This document shows positions 22,738 through 33,256 of a DNA stretch of 64,000 nucleotides, piece after piece. The stretch comes from Dioscorea cayenensis subsp. rotundata (taxonomy: Eukaryota; Streptophyta; Magnoliopsida; Dioscoreales; Dioscoreaceae). Each line of letters starts with the position of its first letter. The stretch's first letter is position 1. Position numbers and translations under genes: made by a program. Below the pieces are notes generated by a model that was not told the origin of the DNA, did no database searches, and saw only the letters and a list, made by a program, of their open reading frames with translations. The stretch lies in contig NC_052483.1 of the NCBI RefSeq assembly GCF_009730915.1, positions 1,488,001 to 1,552,000 on the forward strand, read 5' to 3'.

Positions 22738-22790
22738 GATTGAAAACTAACAATGAGTAAGAGATTTTAACAAGAATTCCATCAAGATTA
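22179..22790. other. AT-rich flank and C/G-rich repeat fragment
   Basis: 22190-22430 is AT-rich. 22440-22640 is a C/G-rich patch with two copies of 'gatacactcccccgtccc' in a row and 'ttgccccac'/'atgccccac' words, resembling the left flank of the hAT near 18336-18440. A (TA)n run sits at 22698-22730. No gene. Confidence 0.3.
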
Positions 22791-22795
22791 TATCA

Positions 22796-23410
22796 ACTGT
22801 TGAGCAGGTCCAAGCGAAAAGCCCACCACAGATTTTCATTGAAATCTCTAATTTAGATTTAACTATTGACAAACGACTCTCCATAGAGAAAATAGCCACA
22901 GCAAACAATCCAGCAGATATGTTGACGAAGCCTTTACCTACAGAAAAGTTCAAGCATAGCTTGGACTTAGTGAATATCCGCACAGCGTGAGGCCTTTCGG
23001 GGCATGGATGGCAGGGGGATGTTCTTGGTTCTTGATGCATGGGAAAATTCAAGTCAAGGTGGAGATTTGTTGAGATGCCTTGAATTTGAAATTGATTGTG
23101 ATTGTAACCCTATCCAAATTATGACTCGACCCTAATTTAGAGAGTTAAACCTAAATTAGAGATTTCAATGAAAATCTGTGGTGGGCTTTTGGCTTGGGCA
23201 TGCTCAATAGACTTATCCATTGTGGGTTATATTATTTTATTTTAATTTGGATATATATAGGGTTTTATCTGTATCATCTATATGAGTTTTTTCTTCGAAA
23301 GAGAAGAATAAGAAATCTCTATCTCCCTGCCCGTGGACATAGGTCATATAGACCGAACTACGTAAATCTCTTTAGTTTTTCTTCATATTATTGTTGTGTT
23401 TAGCATAACA
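22796..23410 (+). mobile_element. Fossil Copia-type LTR retrotransposon, 3' end only
   Basis: Parts in order: an inverted piece of the element's own LTR (22796-22863), the tail of the RNase H domain ending at the natural stop (about 22870-22990, with the typical NPADMLTKPLP motif), a purine-rich tract just before the LTR (about 23055-23067), and a 3' LTR beginning TGTTG and ending AACA (23068-23410, about 343 bp). Everything 5' of the RNase H tail is missing, so it is broken and heavily truncated. With one LTR only, age cannot be read from LTR divergence; the rearrangement suggests it is not recent. Confidence 0.75.
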
Positions 23411-25582
23411 TCAACTTTTTTGCACTAAGATGAAAACATGTAGACAAGCTCTCTATCCCTTCCCCTCCACATTTTTGCACCTTTAATAGCCCTAAAAAGA
23501 GTACTCGCATTTACAGTTGAGACTTGAGAGTCAACAACTTTTCAAAGAGTGAACCAAACTGTAGGTTTAATAGAGAGACATAGATTTTTTATTCAAAAGC
23601 AGATGAATTTTGTGTACATCTTTTTGTTCATCTTAGTTTTATTAAATTCTTGTTTAGAATATCAACTACTCCTTGTCATCTAACTTTTTTTTATTTCTTT
23701 TTTATCCCACTTTTTTTAATTATATTTTCTAGTTAATTTCATTGTATTTTCTTTACTATATAATAAACTTATCATTTATCCCATTTTATAATAAATAAAT
23801 AAAACAATATTAAGAATTAAGCATCACACAGACACAATATTTACTAATTACTATTAAAAGCAATCTTTATTATTGCATTTGCTAAAATTATCAATATGAT
23901 AAATTTGCTATAGACTGAAATTTTAACATTAATATGGCATGATTTTTTAATTCAGTTAATTACGAGTGGATTTTAAAAAACTTGTGGAAAAAAATATGAT
24001 GATAAACAATTTTCTTCAAAACCACACATGAGTCAATCAGATCCACAATATATTTAAAATAGAGAAAAAAATTACAATAACTATAATTTGAAAAATCAAA
24101 TCCAATTTTTACAAGAAAAATCAATGGGGAAAACTTGACCTGTACTTTCAAGGATTCTTCCAACTTTTAATGGTTCTATTTGCATGGTCCATTAGATTCT
24201 CATGTATATGCATCACATGATTATAGAGCCTTTCTCTTAGAAGTTAGAACCATCCATTCACACCAAGAAAAATATGTTCAATTGAATCCAAGGCCCAATT
24301 TTTACAAATACTTATTTATTTAATTATTTATTTTTATTTTGTGAATAGCAATAAACACAACTTCATAAGAGGGTGTCAAAAGGACATGTTGATACAGTGG
24401 TGCACCAATTGACTTAACAACCTTTAAAAATTTAATATGTTGAGCAATATAACATGCAAGGCAATTAAGACATGTTACGTACACCGAAGATGATATATTA
24501 ATAACCACAATTTCATAATGGTATATAAATACTAATTAATACATTATATGTATAAGTTATTATAGTACGAAAATACTATTAATATTTGAATATTAAAATA
24601 ATTGAATGTCAATAGTAGCATGATAAGAAAGAAAGCAAAGGCATGCTTTTTGAGATTCTCTTTATTGGACAAATGGGCAAATGAAGACATGCGAAGGCCC
24701 ATCAAAGGTCACTTTCTAGGCCTTCTTTTTCAATTCAAGGCCCATTTGGAGAAAAGGAAGGCCCATTTGTAAGACAAATGCTCTTCCAATGCTTATCTCC
24801 ACATGTGTCACTCTCTTACTGGCTGATGTGGTGGGCCCCATTATCATAGAGTTTTCTTTCCCATCTTCTTCATGATTGGTGGGGGTTTGGATTCTATTCC
24901 TTCTTGTGGGTCCTCTCAAACCCTAATCCATTCATTTTATACATTTAGTTTGAATTTTAAAAAATGTTTATTTTTTTTATGTTAAATCAATTAAACAAAT
25001 AACAAAATAAAAGAACTTATTAGTTTTTTTTTCTAATCTTTAATCTACTGGTTTTCTAGGAGCCACATGATTGGAATACTCTAAAAAGAGATACTATGAG
25101 TTTTATAAAGAAGAAAACCTGTTTTTTTATTTATAAAAAAATTTATTTTTTATTTTTAACCGTGAGTATTTTTAGAAGTCACAGGCTTCAAATTAATCTA
25201 GGACGAGATGCTATAAGCTCTATAAAGAGATAAACTATTCACAATTGGCGTTTTTCCTTCATACACATGCATTTAAATTCGAAACCACAGAAGCAATTTA
25301 ACTCTTAAACATTTGGATCAAATCACGTTAGTTAATAGATCTACGTATATTTGATTTCAGAAAAACATAAAAATTAAAAATTAATTTTGAGTTTACCTAA
25401 AGTAAGTTCCATATAAAATTAAATTAAATTTCATTGCCAATATCATGTGTAGAAAAAATGTGGATAAATAAGCATGCTTGAAATGGGTTCATTATGAGCT
25501 TGCACCATTTTAAGAAAGTAAAAGCCTTTTTGCTCAATGATGGAACACTACTTTAAGAAGTGGAATCTCTCATATCTCTCCC
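23411..25582. other. Intergenic, with one degenerate direct repeat
   Basis: Mostly AT-rich with no convincing gene. 25045-25110 and 25164-25230 are two worn copies of one block of about 70 bp ('gatactatgagttttataaag' type against 'gatgctataagctctataaag'), probably parts of a dispersed repeat. Minus-strand open frames at 23960-24163 and 24716-24919 lack any family signature. Confidence 0.3.
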
Positions 25583-25590
25583 TATAAATA
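25583..25590 (+). promoter_or_regulatory. TATA box of the HIPP gene
   Basis: TATAAATA lies 78 bp before the ATG at 25661, inside a pyrimidine-rich stretch ('tctctcccta'). Position and sequence fit a plant core promoter. Confidence 0.6.
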
Positions 25591-25660
25591 CCCTTTGTAT
25601 GCTCTTAAAGTTTTTAGAGCAAGAGAAGAGTGGAACAAAACAAGCTCTTCATATTCTGAA

Positions 25661-26872
25661 ATGGGTGAAGTAAGTCTCCTTGTTTTTTTTATATATATAT
25701 ATTCATATATTTCATGTGTTATTAATTAATTAAAATATAGGAACAAAAGGAGGAGGAGAAGAAGGAAGAAGTAAAAGAGGAAAAGAAAGAAGTGGAAGAA
25801 GAAATAGTGCTTAGAGTGGACATGCATTGTGAAGGATGTGCAAAGAAAGTTGCAAAAGCCTTGAGAGGATTTGAAGGTATTATTATCGTTATATTTATTT
25901 TTTTAATTTACCATTACTTGTTAATTTCATTGCTCTTCATTCTTAATATGATTTTTTTTTTAATCATGCATCTTTTATATGTGTAGGTGTGGAAGAAGTG
26001 AAGACAGATAGTAAGGCAAGGTTAGTAGTAGTGAAAGGAAAGACAGCAGATCCAATAAAAGTATACGAAAGAGTTCAAACAAAAACCGGAAGGAGGACAG
26101 AGCTTATCTCTCCGATACTGAAGGAACCGGAAGAGGAGAAGAAAGAAGAAGCTGTTGATCCTCCACAAGAAGAGAAGAAGGAAGAGGTACCATAATATGA
26201 TTGTTATATATTATTAGAATATATACTAAATATTTACTTATGTTTAATGTGTGTGTATATATATATTAACAATCTCAAAGATAATTTTAAGATTACTTAT
26301 AAGTATTAAAACTAATTATTACTCATCTTATTTAATTTCTAATGACAGCCAAAGCCAATAACAGTAATTCTGAATGTCAGAATGCATTGTGAGTCTTGTG
26401 CACAAGTTCTAAACAAGAGGATCAAGAAAATGGAAGGTAATAATCAATAATAATAATAATAGTAATAATCAATACATCTTAGATTAAGTTTTATGATGAA
26501 ATTAATTAACTAAATGTTATATAATTTATTGTTTTTGTAGGTGTTGAATCAGTAATGACAGACATATCAAATAATCAAATAATTGTGAATGGTTTTATTG
26601 ATCCTGAAAAGCTTGTTGATTATGTGTCTAAAAGAACAAGAAAACAAGCATTCATAGTGAAAGAAGAAGAGAAGAAAGATGATGAAAAAGCTGAAAAGGA
26701 AGAGAAACAAGAAGAGAAGGAAAATGAGGAAAAAAATACTGAAGATGAAGAGAAGAAGATTGAGTTGCAGAAATTTGAGCATTGGTCATCACCAGGGTAT
26801 TACATTCAGTATGCTTATCCACCTCCACAAATTTTTAGTGATGAGAATCCAAATGGTTGTTTCGTTATGTAA
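25661..26872 (+). CDS. Heavy-metal-associated isoprenylated plant protein with two HMA domains (HIPP)
   Basis: Five exons give 254 residues: 25661-25669, 25741-25876, 25987-26186, 26349-26436 and 26541-26872. The first coding exon is only 9 bases. Two HMA domains carry the metal-binding CxxC: MHCEGC at residues 31-36 and MHCESC at 127-132. Lys/Glu-rich linkers lie before, between and after the domains. The end is CFVM, a CaaX box whose Cys (residue 251) is a farnesylation target, giving membrane attachment. HIPPs act as metallochaperones for copper, zinc or cadmium and in stress and pathogen responses; two HMA domains plus this tail put it in the HIPP5-9 type group. The tail also has a Tyr/Pro-rich segment (YYIQYAYPPPQ) common in the group. 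No damage seen. Confidence 0.92.
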
Positions 26873-26962
26873 TCTTTGTGTTTGTAACTCGTTTTCGTAT
26901 TTATATATTTAAGGAAATATTTATGTAGTTTTGAGTAAATGAGTTTTTTCATACAACAATAA

Positions 26963-27225
26963 AAATAAGTTGTTAGTCCCAACTATTTGGGATCTGCTAC
27001 ATATTTTTTTTTTTTAATTTTGCTTTATCAAAAATCAAAGGATTATCAAACTCAAATACTTCCCTAAAGTTTCTATTGGATAGTTTTTATTTTTATTTTT
27101 ATTTTTTAATTCCTGCTACAACATATACTTTCGACTTGAAGAATTTTCATCTTTCTTATGGGAGCATCTAATGGTCGTTTAAAAGTATATCCATACAACC
27201 TTTGTTAAGGGAACTGGGTACCTTC
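26963..27225 (-). mobile_element. Possible RTE-type LINE remnant (antisense)
   Basis: 'agtcccaactatttgggatctgctacat' at about 26974 and the block near 27165-27215 ('gagcatctaatggtcg', 'atccatacaacctttg') resemble the widespread plant repeat whose antisense strand carries the 3' part of an RTE-type LINE. There is no intact reading frame. This rests on memory of the repeat consensus. Confidence 0.3.
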
Positions 27226-27559
27226 CCTTTAACAAGAAACAAATAGTAGATGAATAATACTGTATGTATATATGTATAAATAGTGTTAAATAAATAGTTA
27301 TATATACAAATTACTATCCTACTATAAACATAAAAAAATCCCAACAAATATTATAATTGAATACTGAATATAAATACTAAAACAATATATAAAAAAAAAC
27401 AAATATAACACACCAGAATTTTATGAGGTTAGGCAATTCATCTACTCCTAGGGGCACAATGGCGAGACATCTCTACATTAACTCCAAAACTTACAAATTT
27501 TGATAATTTTTATTATAATAATTTTGACTTTATTTTTTTAGGTACCCTGCCTTTTTTGT

Positions 27560-27790
27560 TTAGTCCCACAGTAGAATATGGAGGCTTTGGTGTAGGAAGT
27601 AAACCTATACCAAAGCCTTCATTTTCCAATGTGGGGCTAAAAAAAACCCATTGTAAATTTTTTATAACCACTCAAACAAAATGCCATAAGCTTCTATTTA
27701 TAGTATTACTTCCTGCACCAAAATCTCCATCTTCCAATGTGACATTAAAAAAAAAAGTCATTATAAACTTTCCATACCCACCCACAAAAT
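27560..27790. repeat. Inverted plus direct copies of a promoter-like block
   Basis: On the minus strand a block reading '..cacattggaaaatgaaggc' then 'tttggt' and 'taggaag' occurs twice in tandem (27617-27730 and 27718-27790), about 115 bp apart. A third copy lies on the plus strand at 27562-27605. The facing copies form a perfect 10-bp stem ('aggctttggt' with 'accaaagcct'). It encodes nothing and may be the edge of a retroposon or LTR-like repeat. Confidence 0.45.
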
Positions 27791-27855
27791 AAGCCAAAAT
27801 TATCACAATAAAAATTACCTCTTGACTTAAATATAATCATGCATTTGACTTTTAA

Positions 27856-27887
<32 letters not shown>

Positions 27888-28428
27888 GTGACTATATCAT
27901 GTCAACTAAATTGATTGATTATTACTTAAAACTTTTAATATTTTTTAAATCATTGTTCTATTAAACATTTTAGGGTCCACATAAAACAATCGAGAAAAAT
28001 CGATTATCAATGATTTTTTTTAAGATTGGACAATGTGAACGATGTGAATATATATAAAAAAGTCTTTAGTTTTGAAGTGGCTAAACTTTAGAATTATCAT
28101 AGTTAATTACATACCTACCCAAAATACTTGAGAGATAAATTTTAAAAATATTTAAAAAAAGCTAAAAACATCCGTTTTTTTTTAAAAAAAAAATAGAAAC
28201 TCAGCTTTAAAATCAGCAATGTATGTATATTTAAAATTAAAAATTTTAAATTTTGAAAAAAATCATCAGTGTATATTTGTAATTTCAAGTGCTAAAAATA
28301 TACCCAGGATGAGCATTAAACACAGTAGAGGTGTGTGTACTTAAAATAAAAATTTAAAATTTTTAGATGAATAAATTTTATGATAGTATATTTATAATTT
28401 TACATACCAAATATATATATATATATAT

Positions 28429-28647
28429 GAGGGACCATTCATCTATGGACGCCCATAGTTTTTTTTATCTATAAGCGTTCATTATCAGCCATTGGATCCA
28501 ACATTGATAAACGATACAATAATTATTATTTGGAACAGTATAATATACAATATTATTATTCATCAATATTGGTTATTGGATCGCGTTTCAAATCCTGATA
28601 ATTAGACGTCATAGATTTTTCCTTTTCTACGTGAGCTTTGTCCCTAT

Positions 28648-28653
<6 letters not shown>
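28429..28653. mobile_element. MITE-like element, related to 53430-53565
   Basis: Ends 'gagggaccattc' and the inverse 'tagggacaaag', with an inner inverted match ('tctataagcgttcattatca' against 'tctatgacgtctaattatca'). The interior words 'gttattggatcgcg' and 'ttggatccaac' recur in the copy at 53430. It lies between two (TA)n runs, a common landing site. Confidence 0.45.
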
Positions 28654-28684
<31 letters not shown>

Positions 28685-29755
28685 AACACCAAGTAGGGGC
28701 CTATGTTAAGTCAAAATATCAATTCAAGCGTGTTTGAAAACCCTCCGATAATAATTATTATTATTGAAAAACTAATTGGAATCACTGGATCCAGTTTACA
28801 TTTGGGCGGGGCCCACTGGCACGTCCACGTCAGCACGACGTGCAGGGTACGTCGGCCCCACCAAGACATGCAAACATTTGTTGTAGTTGTTGACTAGTTG
28901 TCGTGGGGTAGTACCATGCCATACGATCCCGTAATCTTGGAACCGTTTCCACTCACGTTTCCCCCCAACCGTTGCTTTTCCTCCGTGATTTAATTAATTT
29001 AATAAAAAAACTATTTTTGTAATAAAATTTTATTAGTTTATTATATATATGTGATTAATTTATTAGAATAAATTATGGATTTCCATTAAAAATAATTAAA
29101 GAAATTTCTCAAATTTAAATTTTTTTTATGATAAATAGATAACAAACACGATCATTTAAAATTAACAAGTATCTATATTTTTATTTTACATGAGCTTTTG
29201 GGTTCAATATTAGATTTATTTTGAAATAAACACATTATATACAAAGAAGCTCAGTATCAATAATAGATTATGAAGCAAGCTATCTTGAGTTCTTTAAATA
29301 TATTACTTGTTCTGTTTTTTTATTTATTCATTTTAACTAATTTATATAGATTAAAAAAATACTGTTAACATTAATTAGTAATCTAAAATCTATTAAAAAA
29401 ATATATTAATTTTTCAAAAATTCACTTATTTAAAATATAATTTAACTATAATTGGAAGTTATAGAAATACGGTAAACTTAAAAAAAAAATAATATTTAAT
29501 AATATTTTATAAACTTTTTAAATGAGCAAATAAAAATTGACTAAAGAAAATATTTAAAATGAAACCAGTAAAAAAAATTACTAAATGAGGGTAATTTATG
29601 TTTTAATTGTTGAAATTATTGTTTTAATAATATCGTTTCCCTTGGTTAATTATCGTTTCCCATTGGCTTTGTAGTACAACAACGTCCTTCTTTCCTATTA
29701 ATTTTTAAGCAGTACAAACGAAACCACCAACCAAAGTCGTCGTCTTCCCAAACTG

Positions 29756-29796
29756 AAACCCTAACCCTAACCCTAATTTCTCGTTCTTATATAAAT
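29756..29796 (+). promoter_or_regulatory. Telomere-like box and TATA box of the ZIP gene
   Basis: 'aaaccctaaccctaaccctaa' begins at 29756 and TATATAAAT lies at 29788-29796. If this TATA is used, transcription would start near 29820, downstream of the ATG at 29813 but before the ATG at 29833. That favours the second ATG as the real start. Confidence 0.5.
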
Positions 29797-29812
29797 CCTC
29801 GATCTCTTCGAC

Positions 29813-32677
29813 ATGGTTCTCTCAACCCCACAATGTACGAATCCAAGCTTGTCTTGGTTCTACTTCTCCTCCTCGGGTCTCTTCCTTCTCGCCGCTGCTC
29901 ACGGCGTCGACCATGACTCTGATTCCGATGCTGGATCAGGGTCCGATTCGGGTGGGAAGGCTCCGGACTTGAGAGCGAAGTCGCTGATTCTCGTGAAGAT
30001 TTGGTGCTTGATTATTGTGTTTTTTGGGACGTTTATTGGGGGGATTTCGCCGTATTTTTTGAAATGGAATGAGGGGTTTTTGGTTCTCGGAACGCAGTTC
30101 GCCGGTGGAGTGTTTTTGGGTACAGCGATGATGCATTTCCTTAGTGATGCGAATGAGACTTTTGAGGATTTGACGGAGGTTGAGTATCCATTTGCTTTTA
30201 TGCTGGCTAGTGCGGGGTATGTGATCACGATGCTGGTGGATTGCTTGGTTTTCAAGCCTGATGAACAAGGGGAGGAATGGTGGAGGCTTTCATGGCGGTG
30301 CTGGGAGGAATGGAGGTGAGTGTTTTTCCATTAAAGTTTGGTTTTTTATTCATAATTTTGTTGAATTTTTTTTCAGAAAATTTGTATGTTGGACAGGGTT
30401 CTTCCTGAGTGTTTGCTGTCTTTTTTTTTCTTGTGGATTTTGTTAAAAAGATTGGATTTTTATCCAGATGTATGTGAATTTTTAGCTTCAAATTAATGTT
30501 TTTATCAATCATAGAGTTTTTAATGTTTCTTGAATTCATATATGCTTTAATAAGTAGATTCTTGCAATTTTCTTCATCAGTAAATTGTAAGAACTGTGAT
30601 TTTATTGGAATTATCGAAATATTGTGATAATTTTATTTTTGTTGATATGTCATGGTTTTGTTCTGATTATTTGCAGAGACTTTTGAAACAGAAAAAGGAA
30701 TTGTTGGTAGCAATTCACATGCACAATCTGAGGTAGGTTTGTGGCTTAAAATGCTACTTACTTTATACTTTTTCAAAACACTTATGATATATATTGTAAA
30801 TATATGTAGTGTATGTTAATTTTGATTTGGCAAAGAGATTTTAAAGAAGAAACTCTTATCATGCAATATAATTAAAGTTTGATGACAAAGACTAAAATTA
30901 AGTTTTTATGAGGCCTTTCGAATCATTTATACATATACGCACATGTGCAGAGATGTGTTTGTGATGTTCTTTATAAATTCTTTGCTACCACACCTTATTA
31001 TGTGAATATTGGAATTCTTGTATGTGCTTGCTGCAACCTCATTGTTAGTCCAATCATACTTGACCGAAGACATTACAACTTTGATCATGTTAATTTCCCT
31101 TTCTATGTTTTACTTTGATTTAGATTCAGTTAAATTTACTTTCACTGATGTTGTTGTACACTTGTTTATCACAGACAGAAGACAGTGCTCATGGTCACTC
31201 TGCTGCCAAGTCTTTAGTGTATGCTAGTTCACTGGGTGATAGCATAATGCTGATTGTTGCATTGTGTTTCCATTCTGTGTTTGAAGGCATTGCCATTGGA
31301 GTTGCAGGTAAATTATACCTCTAACACCTAGATCTATAATGTGAATTTCTTTTATTATCTCTGGCCATGCTTTCATGTTTTCTTTTAACTACACATTCGA
31401 GTTTGAAATGTGTCATCTACTCTCTTGGATCCAAAATTTTCAAAATATGACTCGGTCAAATATCAGAGTTTCTCTTTTCACTGTCATGGCTTTCATGTTT
31501 TGGGATGTAATGCTTTAATGTTTTCACCTAATTCTCCATATGCATTTGTGTCTGAAATGCATCATCTAATTCTCTTCTATCTGAAGTTTCAAAATATGAC
31601 TGGATCAAATATCCGGGGTTTCTCTTTCACTGTCATGACTGACATGCCGATGTCCTTTGTCGGGCATCTTGGTTGGCAAGTATGCAGTTGTAGACATCAC
31701 TGCTTTTACTTTGGCGACTCTGCTTTCTATTTAAAATAGACCGTCATACTATTCTGCATCATGCATTTCATAGGAACTGTTCTGTTTGCGAGAGATCAAT
31801 GGAATAATCTTTCAAGATAAGGGATTCCCAAATATTGGATTGTGCACAATGTCAAATCATGAAATCCGAAAAGATCAACGGTGTGTCTATTAATCTATTG
31901 GATTACTCTAAGAAAAATCATTAGCTGCCATTGTTGGGACCAAGATTATATATAGAATCCTGCTGAAGTGTGTTTCAGTAAATTATTCCTATTTAATTAC
32001 AATACAATTCTTCTGACTTTTTGGTGTGATATAGGCCCTCTTTAGATCAAGATCACAGATTATTGAAGCCTTATTAAAAACTTCAAAATGCTTGTTGTGA
32101 ATAAGAAATTAGAAGGTTTTCAAAGAAGTCATCTTCCATAGTTCCATATGTATACTGTCAAACCTAGTGATAAGGGTAAAAATTACCAGATTTTCATCAA
32201 TTTAATTGAGCATTTTGTTCATCAATAATCTTCATTTGGTTTTTTTTGTCCTCGAGATGTTACACTATACTATCATATGCAGAAACCAAGGCAGATGCAT
32301 GGAAAGCCTTGTGGACAGTGAGCCTACACAAGATCTTTGCTGCAATTGCAATGGGAATAGCACTCCTTCGAATGATTCCCGATCGGCCTCTCCTCTCATG
32401 CGCATCGTATTCCTTCGCCTTCGCCATCTCATCTCCCATCGGCGTGGCCATCGGTATCATCATCGATGCTACAACACAAGGCAAAGTGGCGGACTGGATT
32501 TATGCCATCTCAATGGGTCTTGCATGCGGGATCTTCATCTATGTCGCCATAAACCATCTTCTTTCTAAAGGTTACGTGCCATTGAAGAACATTACAGCAG
32601 ACACGCCGTTAAACCGATGGATTGCCGTGGTCTTAGGTGTCGGAGTCATTGCCGTTGTGATGATCTGGGACACTTGA
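29813..32677 (+). CDS. ZIP family zinc/iron transporter, ZIP2/ZIP11-like (two apparent frame slips in exon 1)
   Basis: Four exons: about 29833-30315, 30677-30732, 31175-31307 and 32283-32677. The plasma-membrane ZIP family moves Zn, Fe or Mn into the cytosol through eight membrane helices. Seen here: the first helices with [18 protein letters not shown] and [11 protein letters not shown], a variable His/Gly loop, then the metal-site helices ([38 protein letters not shown]) and the end VVMIWDT, all typical of the ZIP2/ZIP11 branch. The start at 29833 gives a signal peptide ([16 protein letters not shown]) that joins the body only with one C fewer near 29884-29885. A second slip at the T-run 30249-30252 is needed to reach exon 2 in phase. 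With both, the product is 354 residues, the family's usual length. Read literally from 29813, the frame stops at 30317-30319. Confidence 0.88.
31366..31645 (+). repeat. Tandem duplication of about 150 bp inside ZIP intron 3
   Basis: The block '(t/c)tgaaatg(t/c)(g/a)tcatct' to 'tttctcttt.cactgtcatg' occurs at about 31401-31495 and again at 31551-31645, preceded each time by a 'gctttcatgtttt'/'gctttaatgtttt' segment. Identity is high, with a few changes and small gaps. It is intronic and has no coding role. Confidence 0.7.
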
Positions 32678-33256
32678 GAAGATGATATAAAGCATAGAAT
32701 ACAATAATGATTTTTTGTCGTCTTGGTTCTATGAGTAATTGTCCTCGACATTCTTAAATATATAAGGTGTAATGTTGTGCAAAATTTCACCTTTTTCCTT
32801 GTTTTTTTCCTTTTGAAAAGGTGATATTACCATATTGAATTTTACCAATTTGTCACTTGGTGATAATTGTTTCAAGAGAACAAACATAATAACTAACAAA
32901 TTTAGTCACTAAAGGGGAACAAGAAATGGTAAGTATCTTTTTATAAAAAAAAAGATAAAAGGAGTTGGATGGTCAATGCATATTACACACATAAATCCAT
33001 TACTTAATGGTACCACTACTAAATCAGTTGTGATGAATCTTAAATGCATTTATGAATTAAAATGAGAATGAACTATAGAATGATACCATCTTTGCTTAAT
33101 GATCATCACTGGAACACAAAACTGGTTATTTGATCATGCCAGACTATGCTTGGGCTCCATATTGTTCTTTCCCAGAAAAGGCCATAACTAATATCAGGAA
33201 CGGCAAAACAAGCGGCCGGAGTTTGCAAAATTTCCAAAAGATTCTGCAATGGAGCA
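32678..33256. other. Shared 3' region of the convergent ZIP and membrane-protein genes
   Basis: The stops of the ZIP gene (+) and the unknown membrane protein (-) face each other about 580 bp apart. The sequence between should be their 3' untranslated regions. No further feature is seen. Confidence 0.4.

Larger units (their letters stand above)
26873..29756. other. Intergenic with several decayed repeats
   Basis: Annotated separately: a possible RTE-type remnant near 26963-27225, a duplicated block at 27560-27790 and a MITE at 28429-28653. An (ATT)n run lies near 27858-27888. The interval 28790-28990 is GC-richer ('gcacgtccacgtcagcacga') without open coding sense. The rest is AT-rich and empty to my reading. 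Confidence 0.3.

Noticed and set aside
24716-24919. 67-codon minus-strand frame
   Set aside because: Contains repeated 'ggcccatttg' words but no domain. Likely non-coding repeat sequence.
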